From positions 9,036,201 through 9,100,200 of the forward strand of contig OW204001.1 of the NCBI GenBank assembly GCA_934047225.1: DNA of 64,000 bases, written 5' to 3'. Position 1 is the first letter of the stretch. Every line of letters begins with the position of its first letter. The notes beneath the pieces were generated by a model. The model had not been told where the DNA came from, did not search any database, and saw nothing but the letters and a program-made list of their open reading frames with translations. The position numbers and the translations under genes were made by a program. Source of the stretch: Ypsolopha sequella (Eukaryota > Arthropoda > Insecta > Lepidoptera > Ypsolophidae). Positions 1 to 12,282 of the stretch are shown here, piece after piece.

Positions 1-87
1 GTCGTTAGCGGACGAAGTCCCTGGATTTTCAGTCCTTATACTTGATTATGTCAGAAAGCGCTTTCTTCACTTGTCTTTTTTAACACA

Positions 88-352
88 TATAAGGTGTTTC
101 AATTTAAATGGAAACTAATTTAGGAGGTGATTCAGTATCGTTAATACATCACATTCCACTGCAAAGTACTCTTTTTTGCGCGAACTTTTTCTTCACTTGT
201 CCATACAAACTGAGTCAGCTGATCGGACCACTTTGTTCTGAGAAGTGAAAAAAAAGTTTGCGCAAAAAAATTGCTTTGCAGTGGAATGTGTTGTATTAAC
301 GAAACTGAATCACCTCCTAAATTACTTTCCATTTAAATTGAAAGACCTTATA
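88..352. repeat. Fold-back MITE-like element
   Basis: Two arms of about 105 bp, TATAAGGTGTTTCAATTTAA at the left and its imperfect reverse complement at the right, surround a short centre containing CAGCTG. The arms include TAGGAGGTGATTCAG and its mate. No coding content. A TA target is compatible with both ends. The 63-aa minus-strand ORF here is only the palindrome read through. Confidence 0.75.
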
Positions 353-724
353 GGTATATGAACAATTATTGAAGTCGATATTCAATCTTAATAGTAGTAA
401 TAACAATTAGTGGTGCAGGTAACACTGCATCAAGTCGTCTGGCACTTGTACCACTTCGAGGCTTCACTTACTCCGTAATTGATACTCAATTCTTGAGTTC
501 ATGACACGCAACACGACTTTATAGCACCTACACGCAGAGAACGGACGACTAACTAAATTCGATTTAAGCTTAGCTAAGAAAAACGCACAAACGTGAAAAA
601 GCTGTCAAATTTACGTTGCTGTCACAGTCATTTAAAATGGATGCGTCTCATTTAGTGAAATATCATTATATTTTTTATATTGTCGTAACTGATTAATTAG
701 ATTGATAGATCGAAACATGGACAG
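353..724. other. AT-rich DNA, nothing recognised
   Basis: I see no coding segment, RNA or clear repeat in this stretch. Confidence 0.5.
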
Positions 725-838
725 ATGGAAGAGGCGAAACAGGCGTGTAAGGATCGTAGTAGATGGAAATCTGTAGTCTCTGCCTACTTCTCTGGGAGAC
801 AGGCATAAATTATACAACATATGTATGTATGTATGTAT
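725..838 (+). mobile_element. LINE 3' end fragment (ORF C-terminus plus simple-repeat tail)
   Basis: A 27-codon frame ends MEEAKQACKDRSRWKSVV, then SAYFSGRQA and TAA (806-808), followed by an ATGT simple repeat at 821-838. The same C-terminal peptide recurs at 17199-17435 (minus), 26090-26160 (plus) and 48130-48215 (plus). A C-terminal coding tail followed by a short microsatellite fits the end of a non-LTR retrotransposon, possibly RTE-like. The clade is inferred, not proven. Confidence 0.55.
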
Positions 839-1904
839 AATTAATTAGCAAAGCACAAAACTTTTTGAGGTTAGCGATAGCGATATTTATCACTTTTAGT
901 TTGAAATCGTGGCAGATGACGTCACGAGACATGCCGTTAAGCTCACTTTGATTGCCAATAACTTCGTATTTTTTTTTAATATAAAAAAAATATTTTACTA
1001 CTGTTTTTAGCTTTTTAAACGCAATTGATTTTCATAAAAAATCTTCATGCAGAAGACGGGCTCATTAAAAGTAACTATACATATAAATAACCTACCTATG
1101 ACAACCGAGACATGTACTTAATAATTTTACTATAGTTATCTTGCGTAAATTGTAACTAGCTGACGGATTAAAAAAAAAATTAATTTAATATACTTGTCAA
1201 CCAAATTTTACTACTTTCAAACCATGAGGATGTTGTTGTAGGTATAACTCAATTTAATTGTTTGATGTCTGCAACAGCGACTTCTGCTACCTTTTCTGTG
1301 TTCTGTTTTTGTGTTTTTTGTTTTTTATTTTTAAATTAAGATACTAACATAGTTTTTAGGCATATATATTTTAAGCTAACTAAGATATGGATTTCGGTCT
1401 GAAATAAATATTTTCGTTCTTCTTTCTTTCTTTCTTAAACATTAACGAGCAGTGTGATATGTACGTTGGTCACAAGAATACCCATACAAAAAAAAGTATT
1501 TTAAAAAATACTAAAGGCTACCACTAGGTATTCTCAACAACCAAAATATTGCCGCTGGGAAAAGCTGGCTAAACCTTCGTATAAAATATAAACGCATAGA
1601 TAGATCTATTACATTTAAAATTATAGCGGGCGGCCCTGCTAAGGCACATTTCTCTACCTTCCCACCCCTCACTTGGAATGAAACTTAGAATAGTGAAAGT
1701 TTCGGGACAAACATCAGAGAGAATGATCCGGCGAACTGTGACGTAACGTCTCATATTCAAATAATGAAGGAGTTAACGAAGCGCGAATTTGGGGACTGAG
1801 GGTAACCGATTATGGGCTACATATGATGCCTACACGTATTTACGAGGTTGAGAACTAGAAAAAAATTACCATCACACACAATTGCCCATTCAGTTAACTT
1901 ACAT
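839..1904. other. AT-rich intergenic DNA with a possible LINE tail
   Basis: Mostly AT-rich with no supported gene. A GAAATAAATATTTTCG segment followed by a TTCT repeat (1418-1434) looks like the 3' end of a retroposon. The ORF at 1569-1760 (minus) has no recognisable features. Confidence 0.4.
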
Positions 1905-2034
1905 TAAAAAAAACCGGACAAGTGCGAGTCTGACTCACGCACGAAGGGTTCCGTACCATTATCTATAAAAACAACAAAAAATCAATTCAATTGTATGGGA
2001 GCCCCCTAAATATTTATTTTATTCTGTTTTTTAG

Positions 2035-2355
2035 GGTTCCGTACCCAAAGGGTAACCAACGGGACCCTATAACTAAGACTCGGCTGTCCGTCTGTCTGTC
2101 CGTCTGTCTGTCCGTCTGTCTGTCCGTCTGTCTGTCCGTCTGTCTTTCCGTCTGTCACCAGGCCGTATCTCATGAACCATGATAGTTAGACAATTGAAAT
2201 TTTCACAGATGATGTTTTTTGTTGCCGCTATAACAAATACTAAAAAACAGAATAAAATAAATATTTAAGGGGGCTCCCATACAACAGACATGTTTTTGTT
2301 GCCGTTTTAATAGATAATGGTACGGAACCCTTCATACGCGAGTCCGACTCGCACA
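2035..2355 (+). mobile_element. Inserted TACGGAACCC-family copy with 10-bp target duplication
   Basis: A 321-bp insert starting GGTTCCGTACCCAAAGGG and ending GAGTCCGACTCGCACA, flanked by direct repeats TGTTTTTTAG at 2025-2034 and 2356-2365. The unbroken target sequence CTGTTTTTTAGTATTTG is visible in the copy at 41730. The insert also carries the 12-bp minisatellite at 2091-2150. Confidence 0.8.
2091..2150 (+). repeat. 12-bp minisatellite, five units
   Basis: Five head-to-tail units of TCTGTCTGTCCG, the last with one change (TCTGTCTTTCCG). It lies inside the inserted repeat and expands a region that other family copies show once or twice. The repeated Leu-Ser-Val-Cys-type ORF here is a by-product. 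Confidence 0.95.
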
Positions 2356-2573
2356 TGTTTTTTAGTATTTGTTGTTATAGCGGCAACAGAAATACGTCAT
2401 CTGTGAAAATTCCAACTGTCTAACTACCACGGTTCATGAGATACAGCCTGGTGACAGACGGACGGACAGCGGAGTCTTAGTAATAGGGTCCCGACCCTTA
2501 CCCTTTGGGTACGGAACCCTAATAATGACAGTTAATGAAGCCCATGTTTCCGAAACCAGTTTAATAAAATATC

Positions 2574-2860
2574 ATAGCGGTGGTAGCTCAGGCGATAGAA
2601 CGCTGGCCTCTCAATATTGAGACCCAGGATCGATCCCCGGCTGGGTATTACTTTTTCGATCGGTATCATAAAAATACAGGACGTTTTTTTTACACATTTG
2701 TCCGGTTTGATTCCTGGTTAAGGCAGGTGATTTTTCAAAATTCTTTGAATGCAATTTTTCTTTACTTTAAAAATACAAATAAAAGTTTCTTTGAGTAAAA
2801 TTTCCTATTTCCAATATTAAGGGGTACTTTCTCTCCAGGGGGCATTCTTTTGGTTCACTC
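2574..2860 (+). mobile_element. tRNA-derived SINE
   Basis: The head GGTGGTAGCTCAGGCGATAG (A box) and CAGGATCGATCCCCGG (B box) resemble a tRNA with CTCAATATTGAG in the anticodon-arm region. The body that follows (about 2700-2860, with TTCTTTGAATGCAATTTT and TCTCCAGGG) recurs without a head at 61960-62110. Minus-strand heads of similar type lie at 53548-53616 and 42145-42210. Confidence 0.75.
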
Positions 2861-3974
2861 TGTAGAATCGTTTTTTCCACGCCTAATTCTATGCATTCTT
2901 TGCCCGTACCCAGAAGCTTTCTAATAGCTAGAAAATTAAAATGAGCTAGAAAATGGGGTATGCGAAATCATCTTTGGCTTTGAAGTAAATATTTAACATA
3001 CCTATATGCTTAGATACCAGCCTATATGTCATTGAGGAGATCGTAAATTATGAAATCGAAAATCTTTCCCCAGAAGTCAAAAATAAGTGCAACAACGATC
3101 GGAGCGAAGAAGAGCGTGTTAGGTTTACATGTAAATAAATTTGGGGAGCCGTGCGGAGCGGAGCGGAGCGAGGCGTCCCTTCAAATTTTAACAGATACAT
3201 ACTCGTAATATGCCTTGACAGATCATGATATGCCCAATTCTACGATGTGCCGACAACATTTTATAAACACACTACCCATCCCCACACATACTCGTCTCCA
3301 CAATTCAAAATTTAATCAGTGTTTCACAGTCCGCATTCTAAAATCATTCATACCAGCCCTAACAGACATTCAACTCAGAACGTGGGAGAGTTCATTCATA
3401 TGGTCGCTTGGTGCACAATATGGTCCAGGCTTAAACAAGCAACATTAAAAATTCTTGTAATATCTTGTAAATAGGTTAGATGTAAATAGTTTTTATTTTT
3501 TATTTTTTTATTTTTTTACCTATGCATTATATTTTTCTCTTACTTCATTGTGACTGATGCCGGGCCCGAACGGCCCGAAATATATCTCACTAAAATTTTA
3601 TTTTAAGTTTTTTTATGTTATTCTTATCATTAATAAACACCGAAACAAATTTTTATCGCCTGTATTTATGCACCAACTTTTTTTTTATAAGTTGTTAGTT
3701 ATTAACTTCCGAGCGGGCTACCCTTAACTAGGGTGGATTGAAAAACGCGACCTTGTGTTACTCCCTTTGATGTGGCGAAATACAATTTGTTGAAATATTT
3801 CACGTCTTTTTCAATTATGTGATAAATATATTTTCCCAATATTTGTGAAGAAATTATGTATTTTGAATACAGGATGTACAATTTTGTTTTTTAAGGCTAT
3901 AGGTAGCCTCCGACCCCGCTAGAGAAAGATTGTTTAACTAAAACTGTTGGTGGTCACCAACGACCATGAGTCGA
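2861..3974. other. AT-rich DNA with a GAGCGAAGCGAG-type repeat fragment
   Basis: GGAGCGGAGCGGAGCGAGGC near 3155-3175, after TTACATGTAAATAAATTTGG, matches in reverse at 37200-37265 and 59598-59640, so it is a dispersed repeat. The 77-aa ORF at 3215-3448 has no recognisable domain. Nothing else is supported. Confidence 0.5.
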
Positions 3975-4100
3975 CCTCTGTCGGTACAAATATTGACAGA
4001 AATTATATTGAAATAACGTTTATATCGGCGCGCACTGCAATACAACGTCGCTGGGTCTCCGGAAAGTGCGAAATAGCACAAAATAATATTTTTCACAAGT
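3975..4100 (-). repeat. Dispersed repeat, GTCGTTTCCG family, minus copy
   Basis: In reverse complement this reads through AAATATTATTTTGTGC, CAGCGACGTTGT, ATAAACGTTATTTCAAT and TTTGTACCGACA. It matches plus-strand copies at 12137-12282 and 41508-41658. Three copies show a family, but no ends or coding content are evident. Confidence 0.65.
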
Positions 4101-4457
4101 ACGCGATGAACGGAAAAAAATTCCATAAATGATTTTTATAAGCAATATTTTTTTTGTATTTTAGTGAAAGAACCATACAAACACCATTAGTGATTTTAAA
4201 GAAATAACCAATTTTACTTAATTTTAGTCTAAGAACAGCTTGACTTTGAACAGTATTTTCATGCTGTTTCATATACGCTCGAGAAGAATTTCCTTAAATG
4301 GAAATGTTTATTATAGTTTAACTAACAATATAACTAAAAAGAATAACTTTATCAATAAAGTCATTTTCGGATGACGCTTTCACAAAAAAGCTAAAAACTA
4401 AATGTGAAGTCATCAGCTTATTTTCTTCATTTTTTTTTTCATAAGTATTATCTAGCG

Positions 4458-4759
4458 CAGCGTTTCTTAACCTTTTTTGTCCACGGACCCCTTTGGAAAT
4501 CAAGCACAATTTTAAGGACCCCCTTAGTAAAAAAGCAGCAATAAATTTTGGACTATTTATTTTAGTCCTACAAATTACAAAAAAAGTATACTTTTTCATA
4601 TACGAGTAAAATACTTTAAAGAGAAGGTTGGTGCAACTAAATTATGATTGCTTATAACATATTTATGATTGTTAAATAGTCCATAGATTAGGCTGCGGAC
4701 CCCCATACATATGCTCGGGGACCCCCAGAAGTCCGCGGACCACAGGTTAAGAAACGCTG
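4458..4759. mobile_element. Non-autonomous hAT-type element with intact target duplication
   Basis: A 302-bp element with 15-bp terminal inverted repeats CAGCGTTTCTTAACC / GGTTAAGAAACGCTG, flanked by a perfect 8-bp duplication ATCTAGCG (4450-4457 and 4760-4767). An 8-bp duplication with CAG...CTG ends is the hAT signature. The interior has GGACCCC-rich subterminal segments at both ends and no transposase coding. Confidence 0.92.
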
Positions 4760-5283
4760 ATCTAGCGAATTCTAACTACAAAAAGCAGATAAAACACCAA
4801 CATAATAGCTGTCAGGATATCGTGAATATGCCTCGTTTTTACGCCAAGTTAAGCAAGTTGTTTAATCTTTATTTACACTGGAAATAAAAAAGAGAGAAAT
4901 ACAGACGTCGTTTATGTAAAGAAGACTAAGTTAATACACTTTTCTATAAATAAACAGTTACCGTTTCATGGAAAACGGTTTTTAACTGAAACCATTTCAC
5001 AAATTGGGCGCTTTTTTAATATCTCGTCATCTTGCACCTCTTGATGTGGGGGGAAGGTAAACATATAAAATATGTGTGCAAAGTTTCATTGAGATCAATG
5101 CAATGAGGACATCACAAACACCTTAAGCATTTATAGGGCAGCTGAGCGGGACAGGCCGCCTTAAACTCTTGCACTAAGGGAATATTTTAATAATGCCACT
5201 TTGCTTAGATTCGATTAAGCAATTCATATTTTAGTGTCGATAAATGCAATAGCAATAATTCTTTTAACGAGACACCTGATGCT

Positions 5284-5545
5284 CAGTGGCGTGCACAGAA
5301 CTTTTTGCTGGAAAAGCAAACAATTGGTCAGGAACAACAATAAAAAAAATATAAAAAAATTTAAATATCACTTTGAAAAAAAAAAGTTTGTATAGGAAAT
5401 TTTCACTCTAGGGTAGACATTGTCTACCCTGGCGTCATACAAATTTTTTTTTTCAAAGTGATATTTAAATTTTTTCATGTTTTTTTTATTGTTGTTCTTG
5501 ACCAGTTGTTTGCTTTTCCAACAAAAAGTTCTGTGCACGCCACTG
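5284..5545. mobile_element. hAT-type fold-back element inserted into an older repeat
   Basis: A 262-bp near-complete palindrome with ends CAGTGGCGTGCACAGAAC and its reverse complement. It is flanked by CTGATGCT (5276-5283) and CTGACGCT (5546-5553), an 8-bp duplication with one later change. The paralogous repeat at 14071-14078 shows the uninterrupted site CTGACGCT. Arms are about 120 bp around a short centre containing GTAGACATTGTCTAC. Confidence 0.92.
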
Positions 5546-6045
5546 CTGACGCTAGAACATCAACAACACTAGGTTTTTAAGGGTTCATTGGAAGAAACTA
5601 AGTCTCTCCTCATATTGAAGAAAATATATTTTATTTATTGATCTTTTGTCTAGGGATTCCATCTATAAACAATGTTTTAAGATTTATACTTTTGTCAAAA
5701 AAAAAACGTTTTGAACCCTCTTTTTTTTGGTTTTCAAACGTTCGTTTCAAAGACGCGGTTAAGAGATCAACTTGTTTTTTTTTTATAAAATAGGCAATAG
5801 AAATATAAAGAGATGTTACCTAAATCCAATATTTTTTTCCCCACAAAATATTTCAGTATTAGCTAAAAACACACCAATTTGTTGTTTCACTGCGTGATCA
5901 CTAGTATTACGCGTCCAAGAACAAGAGGCCAAAGAGCCAACATATAATCGCCTCTATGAAAAGCAAATGAGGTCTTTGCCATTAGGCTATTGTGCTGGAC
6001 GGGTAGTAAATAAAGTTGCTATAGTATGCCATCCTCTTAAGAAAA
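5546..6045 (+). repeat. Approximately 500-bp dispersed repeat, copy 1
   Basis: From GACGCTAGAACATCAACAAC to GCATGCCATCCTCTTAA-like sequence, this stretch matches 14071-14563 over its whole length with few differences. No coding frame is kept in both copies. The class is unknown. Confidence 0.8.
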
Positions 6046-6050
6046 CCTTT

Positions 6051-6920
6051 TGGAAGGCAGCAATGTTCAAGTTTAAAATAATGTCATATTTTTTTATAAT
6101 ATTGTTTAATGGCAGCTATTTATTTTGCCAGCTATGAGCTTGAATATGATTTAACCTGTTTGCTCGCAGATAGATGAATTCGTCCAAAGTAAAACAGATT
6201 TCTATTGTTCTATATTTTTTTCGTTAGTAATATCGGAACCATGTATATTTTTAGTACGTATTTTTAAAACCTTGGACCTTCGTTTTAAAATCATCTACAG
6301 CAAAATCATTTCTTACTCGTGCAGAAAAACTCTTACATCAAATATTTTTTAATTTATGCATATTATAATAAGATAAGGCATCATATAAATCTTTGCCGTG
6401 ACTCACAAATAGAGTTGCAAAAACCCTCTTCCATCTTCTATCTGAGCACTCAAAAACAAAGCCCGTAGGCGCTCCTCTTCTGAATATTGCATGAGGCCCT
6501 TACCTTGTGAATATTAACTGAATGAGGGTAATTGATCCAGTACTGAGAAACGTCTTTACTATCAGGACAGAGAAGAAGATAATATAGAACGTTCATTATA
6601 AGGTTGCTAAGCAACGCTACATTTAAATCAGCTTTTTAAAAACTTACCAGAAGATGCCCGCAACTTTGTCCGCGTGTATTTGGAATACATACAGGCCGTT
6701 GTACACATTGGGAACGCATTTTTGATACTTGTGTAATGTTGTAAACCCTTTATAGGGTGAATTTCAAAAAATCCTTTTTTGGTGCTACTTTACACCCTTA
6801 TTTTATTGTAAACAAACTTTCGTGATTTTCGCACAACATAAACATCATCTTAATCGCGTAAAATAAAAACAAACCTTAACGTTAACGTTATTGAATTGGT
6901 TGAAACTTGAGGATAAAACA
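6051..6920. other. AT-rich DNA, nothing recognised
   Basis: No supported gene, RNA or clear repeat. Confidence 0.5.
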
Positions 6921-7134
6921 TGATTATTGCAAACAGCTCAACTCATTCACTGTTTTTGATCGGGATAACTGACCAGTTTCAGCAGATTCAGACTGCTTTC
7001 AGCCCGCAGTGCGAGGCGCAACGTCGTCGCGAAAGCGTCTTTACTCCCCCAGAAGAAGGCGTTTAAATCTGCTGAAACTGGTCGGCTATCCCGATCGAAA
7101 ACAGTTATTGAAGTGAGCTGTTTTGCAATAATCA
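6921..7134. repeat. Fold-back MITE-like element
   Basis: Arms of about 70 bp, TGATTATTGCAAACAGCTCA on the left and the imperfect reverse complement ending TTTTGCAATAATCA on the right, surround a GC-richer centre with GTCGTCGCG. No coding content beyond the palindrome read through. Confidence 0.8.
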
Positions 7135-8035
7135 TAAAGCATATCTGTTAAGGTATGCATTTATTTTACGCGGTTAAGACCTGAGTCCTATGTTCACAAT
7201 AATTAAATTATAGATCTTTATATCAGACCCAAGGTAATCTCACTCCAGCTACCGTACTCTGTGCCATCAGTATCTTCACAATAAGTCCGCTAAGAAGCTT
7301 AGCTCAGAATCCGCTTCTAAACGCCGGATGTTTACGTTTCCGTAGAGAAATGCTCGAATATACAGCCTCCGAGTGATTATAAGGCCCTTTTCTCTCTGTT
7401 GGAAAAAATTGGTCACCTTTTAGAGCTATCTTTAATATACAACCTGGTTGGTTTAGGGTAGCTTTGATAGATTATTCACTTTCTCGTAAATGTATGCTTC
7501 TAGTGCACATAATTGCTCATGTTTTGGGCTGTAACATGTAGTTTTAATTAGACTTGTACTGCAGTTAACTCGACTTGCTGCCACTAATGTTCTGACTGGA
7601 CGATTTAAACTTTACTTTGTTAATCTAGCCTACAACAGTGATGTATATAATACTCTAGTATTTTGCCTTGCTTTGCCTGCTCTCTGATAGTAACAGGCCC
7701 GGATACAGGGAAGGGATTTAGGTGTCGTATAACGACGAGTAATCTTTTTGTTTTTCAAAAAATCTAAAATATTTTTACCACCTATTGTACAATATCACCG
7801 TAAATAAAATGTTTTGATGATACGTCAACCACCTGTCAGTAACATTAATTAAAAAAATGGATTATGACCCCAAAAAATAATCCTGGCTACGGGCCTGAAT
7901 AGTAACAAAATCTTTCCTTAGCGGGTCTCTATGATGACGTCTGTAGAACTTACCTGAAAGGTTTTCAAGTTTATATGCTCTGTAATTCTGAAGATTTTGT
8001 AAAGATTGAGAGAGAAGTATTTCGCTTTATTGAAT
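7135..8035. other. AT-rich DNA, nothing recognised
   Basis: No coding exon is visible. The missing downstream Runx exons were looked for here on the minus strand and not found. Confidence 0.45.
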
Positions 8036-8260
8036 GAGTGAGCGAAGCGAATGAAGTTCTCTGAGTCTACTTGAACAATCCGGCGTTTGTATGTATCTAC
8101 TATCTATGAATGTTTGTCGACGATAACTTGAGTATCGTTGATCGGAACGTCATGAAATTTGGTAGGCGAGTAAATGAGACAAAAAGAATTTAAGTTTTTG
8201 TCTTCTCATAGTGGACAAATTGGCTCATATGATTGATAAGAATTTAAAAAAAAGTAGCGA
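8036..8260 (+). repeat. GAGCGAAGCGAA-headed dispersed repeat
   Basis: Starts GAGTGAGCGAAGCGAATGAA, then CTACTTGAACAATCCGGCG, GACGATAACTTGAGTATCG and AATTTGGTAGGCGAG. The same sequence forms both inverted arms of the element at 32268-32928. The family seems frequent in Lepidoptera (memory); its class is uncertain. Confidence 0.75.
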
Positions 8261-8400
8261 TGTTCGCTTCGCCCGCGCCCCCATGGCAAAAATTGTGCAT
8301 ATAGACGAGTACTATCAATATTTTGAGTTTCGCTTGCTAATATTATTTTACCTCATATAAATAATGTAATTTTATCAATTGCAAATAATACTTTTATCTA

Positions 8401-10264
<1,864 letters not shown>

Positions 10265-10453
10265 CACATGAGGGCTGCCAGTCTTCACCAGCTCCCCCGG
10301 ATGGTCAGCCAGCAAACCTTCTAAGGTCCTTTCAGCCAGGAGCTCAGCAGTCAGTGGCTGGCTGCCTAACCCTGGCCCGCAGCCGTAGCTGGACGACGGC
10401 GCTTCGTGACCCAAACCGTTAGTCGTCGAACTCACTTCACTCGACAAATGCAT
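10265..10453 (-). CDS. Runx/Runt-domain transcription factor, first coding exon
   Basis: This minus-strand exon of 63 codons starts MHLSSEVSSTTNGLGHEA and runs into the N-terminal edge of the Runt domain: ERTLEGLLADHPGELVKTGS, then PHV. The MHL start is shared by several insect Runx proteins. The ATG (10453-10451) is chosen because an in-frame TAG lies a short way upstream with no other ATG between. A GTG three codons upstream is not needed. The exon ends with a strong donor, GTG/GTAAGT, at 10265/10264, and joins the exon at 8646 in phase 0 to read PHV-VCTVLPP across the junction, as expected for Runt domains. The 1.6-kb intron (8647-10264) carries a MITE. Local GC content is well above the surroundings. 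The product would be a nuclear DNA-binding protein acting with a CBF-beta-type partner (family knowledge). Confidence 0.94.
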
Positions 10454-10643
10454 TGTTTTCACTGTTCTTTTAGTACTCTACGTATTTATTCACATACTAC
10501 AAATGAGAAGAATTACTTAGAGTTCACTTCAAGTCATATTATGTCACATAACTTGGGTTTTTGAGGCAAAATTGTTTGTTTGGTTTAGCTTGAGTGGAGA
10601 GTATTGATTTGAGATCAGTCTTGGCTTCATTTTTTTTGGTAAT
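10454..10643 (-). other. Probable 5' untranslated leader and splice acceptor of the Runx gene
   Basis: Reading the minus strand, a pyrimidine-rich stretch ending TTTTTGTTTCAG (AG at 10645-10644) lies 190 nt before the Runx start codon. If used, the first coding exon has a 190-nt untranslated part and at least one more leader exon upstream (higher coordinates). Inferred from splice-site appearance alone. Confidence 0.4.
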
Positions 10644-10645
10644 CT

Positions 10646-12136
10646 GAAACAAAAAGATATTTCTATATTCTAATAAAATAAAAGCCTAAAACTATGTGTT
10701 TATGTTTTTTAAGTCTTTATAAGATTCTCGAAAATTCTCTTAATATTACTTTGCCTCCTACGCGTTATCTCACGGTACAATTGATGTCAAATAACTTTTG
10801 AAGTTGTAAGAACTTTGAGGCATCAAAGAAGCTTCTCTGTGATGTAAGCACGCTCGATCTAGGGAGAACTAACAATACCGAATCACAAATCATGTGAACA
10901 TGGCTTTACGGTTACTTACTGATGCGTACTTTACATTGTAACAATTTATATATATTTTATAAAGATATAGGACAGATATATTTAGATATATAGAGGTATA
11001 ATACGTACGTACATATAACTAAAGAAGGTAACAGCATGATTATTAAGTTTTGTTAACAAAATAAGGAGCCCAGTTATTCGAGGGCACTCTAACACTTTAA
11101 TTTAAACTTGTCATTTAATCTGAACTGGTAACGAGTAATTTATACAATTTCGGGCTTAAAACAATAAGATGCCAACTTGGTAAATAAACAATATGGACCT
11201 TACAAATAGTACAATAGCAATTAAATAATGTTCGACATTGGCTAGACCTGTATAATAGCGCTAGTGGCACAGCGATGTCACGTAACATAAAAATACTTCC
11301 CACTTCGATAATAGATGGCGCTAGGGATGTTGCCAACTTACCGCCATCTAGTTTTTCTAAGCAAAGCTATTACAGCCACATGTTTACTTGGTAACCATGA
11401 CAGTTTACTTGCAAACAATTAAACAAATTATGCTTATTTGCAACTTATTTGCAACTTATTTGTTGTAAGAGCGTGTAAAAAATTTGCTACGCCCTGATGT
11501 ATGAGAGTTGTCGGTCTATAGTCTATGATAATAGATTTCTTAAATTGACCTTGTTATTATATTGATGTGTGGATATTATTGTTTGTCAATATCTCTTATT
11601 GGGTTTACGTGTATTTTTTGTTAAATTTTGTACTGTAGTGCTTTTGACGTCCAGAATAAATAAATCAAAATTCATGAGTGACTATCTAGAGTTGTATAAA
11701 ATGATGTTCAAATCCTACCCCTCCACAGGCACGGTTGGTTGGGCCGCACATTTGTCGGTACATTGCTGCTTTGATCTCTGATACTGTGTGACTTTTGTCT
11801 GCATGCCTTCAATGTAGAAAAGGTAAATATTCTTAGCATTAAGGCCCTTAATACCGCCAAATGGGTACTTTCTAAAGCCTACTCCTCTTTTATGGCCAAA
11901 CCAAAAATATTGAAAAAACGTATTATGGATTATCAACTCTAAGACAACATATGAATCATTTTTCTTTTTCGTACCATCAAAACTTCTATATGAATAATTG
12001 TTGTAACTGAATGGTGTTTTTTGGCTTGAATTCCCTACTGCTCCTAAGCGGCTTAGGCGATTTACTTCATTTATGCTTTGATAAATAGATAAACTTGATA
12101 GCTATAAATATAATTCAATCGAACAATCGCATCCAT
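10646..12136. other. AT-rich DNA upstream of the Runx leader
   Basis: No exon is recognised. GATGGCGCTAG at 11314-11324 and CCGCCATCTAG nearby form a small inverted motif. The ORF at 11715-11936 (minus) has no recognisable domain. This stretch may be Runx intron or promoter DNA. Confidence 0.4.
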
Positions 12137-12282
12137 GTGAAAAGTATTATTTTCTCCTATTTTGCCCTATCAAGGACGCAGCGAGCGTCGTAACAGCCAC
12201 CACGCATTGCGCGCTGATATGAACGTTATTTCAATGTCGTTTCCGTCGATATTCGTACAGACAAACATCGAGCTGCTAATTT
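12137..12282 (+). repeat. Dispersed repeat, GTCGTTTCCG family, plus copy
   Basis: GTGAAAAGTATTATTTTCTC through GTCGTAACAGCCACC, AATGTCGTTTCCGTCG and CATCGAGCTGCT matches 41508-41658 closely and 3975-4100 in reverse. Confidence 0.75.

Larger units (their letters stand above)
1905..2525. mobile_element. TACGGAACCC-family repeat: minus-oriented copy split by a plus-oriented copy
   Basis: The outer copy is in minus orientation, from GTGCGAGTC near 1921 to GGGTACGGAACCCT near 2520. At 2034/2366 it is interrupted by a second member of the same family in plus orientation (2035-2355). The ten bases TGTTTTTTAG occur on both sides of the insert. Further partial copies lie at 31895-32012, 41656-41906, 48895-48984 and 58365-58442. 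The family is common in lepidopteran genomes (recognised from memory); its class is uncertain. Confidence 0.8.

Noticed and set aside
1991..2182. Cys/Leu/Ser/Val-repeat protein
   Set aside because: It is the 12-bp minisatellite of a mobile element read in frame.
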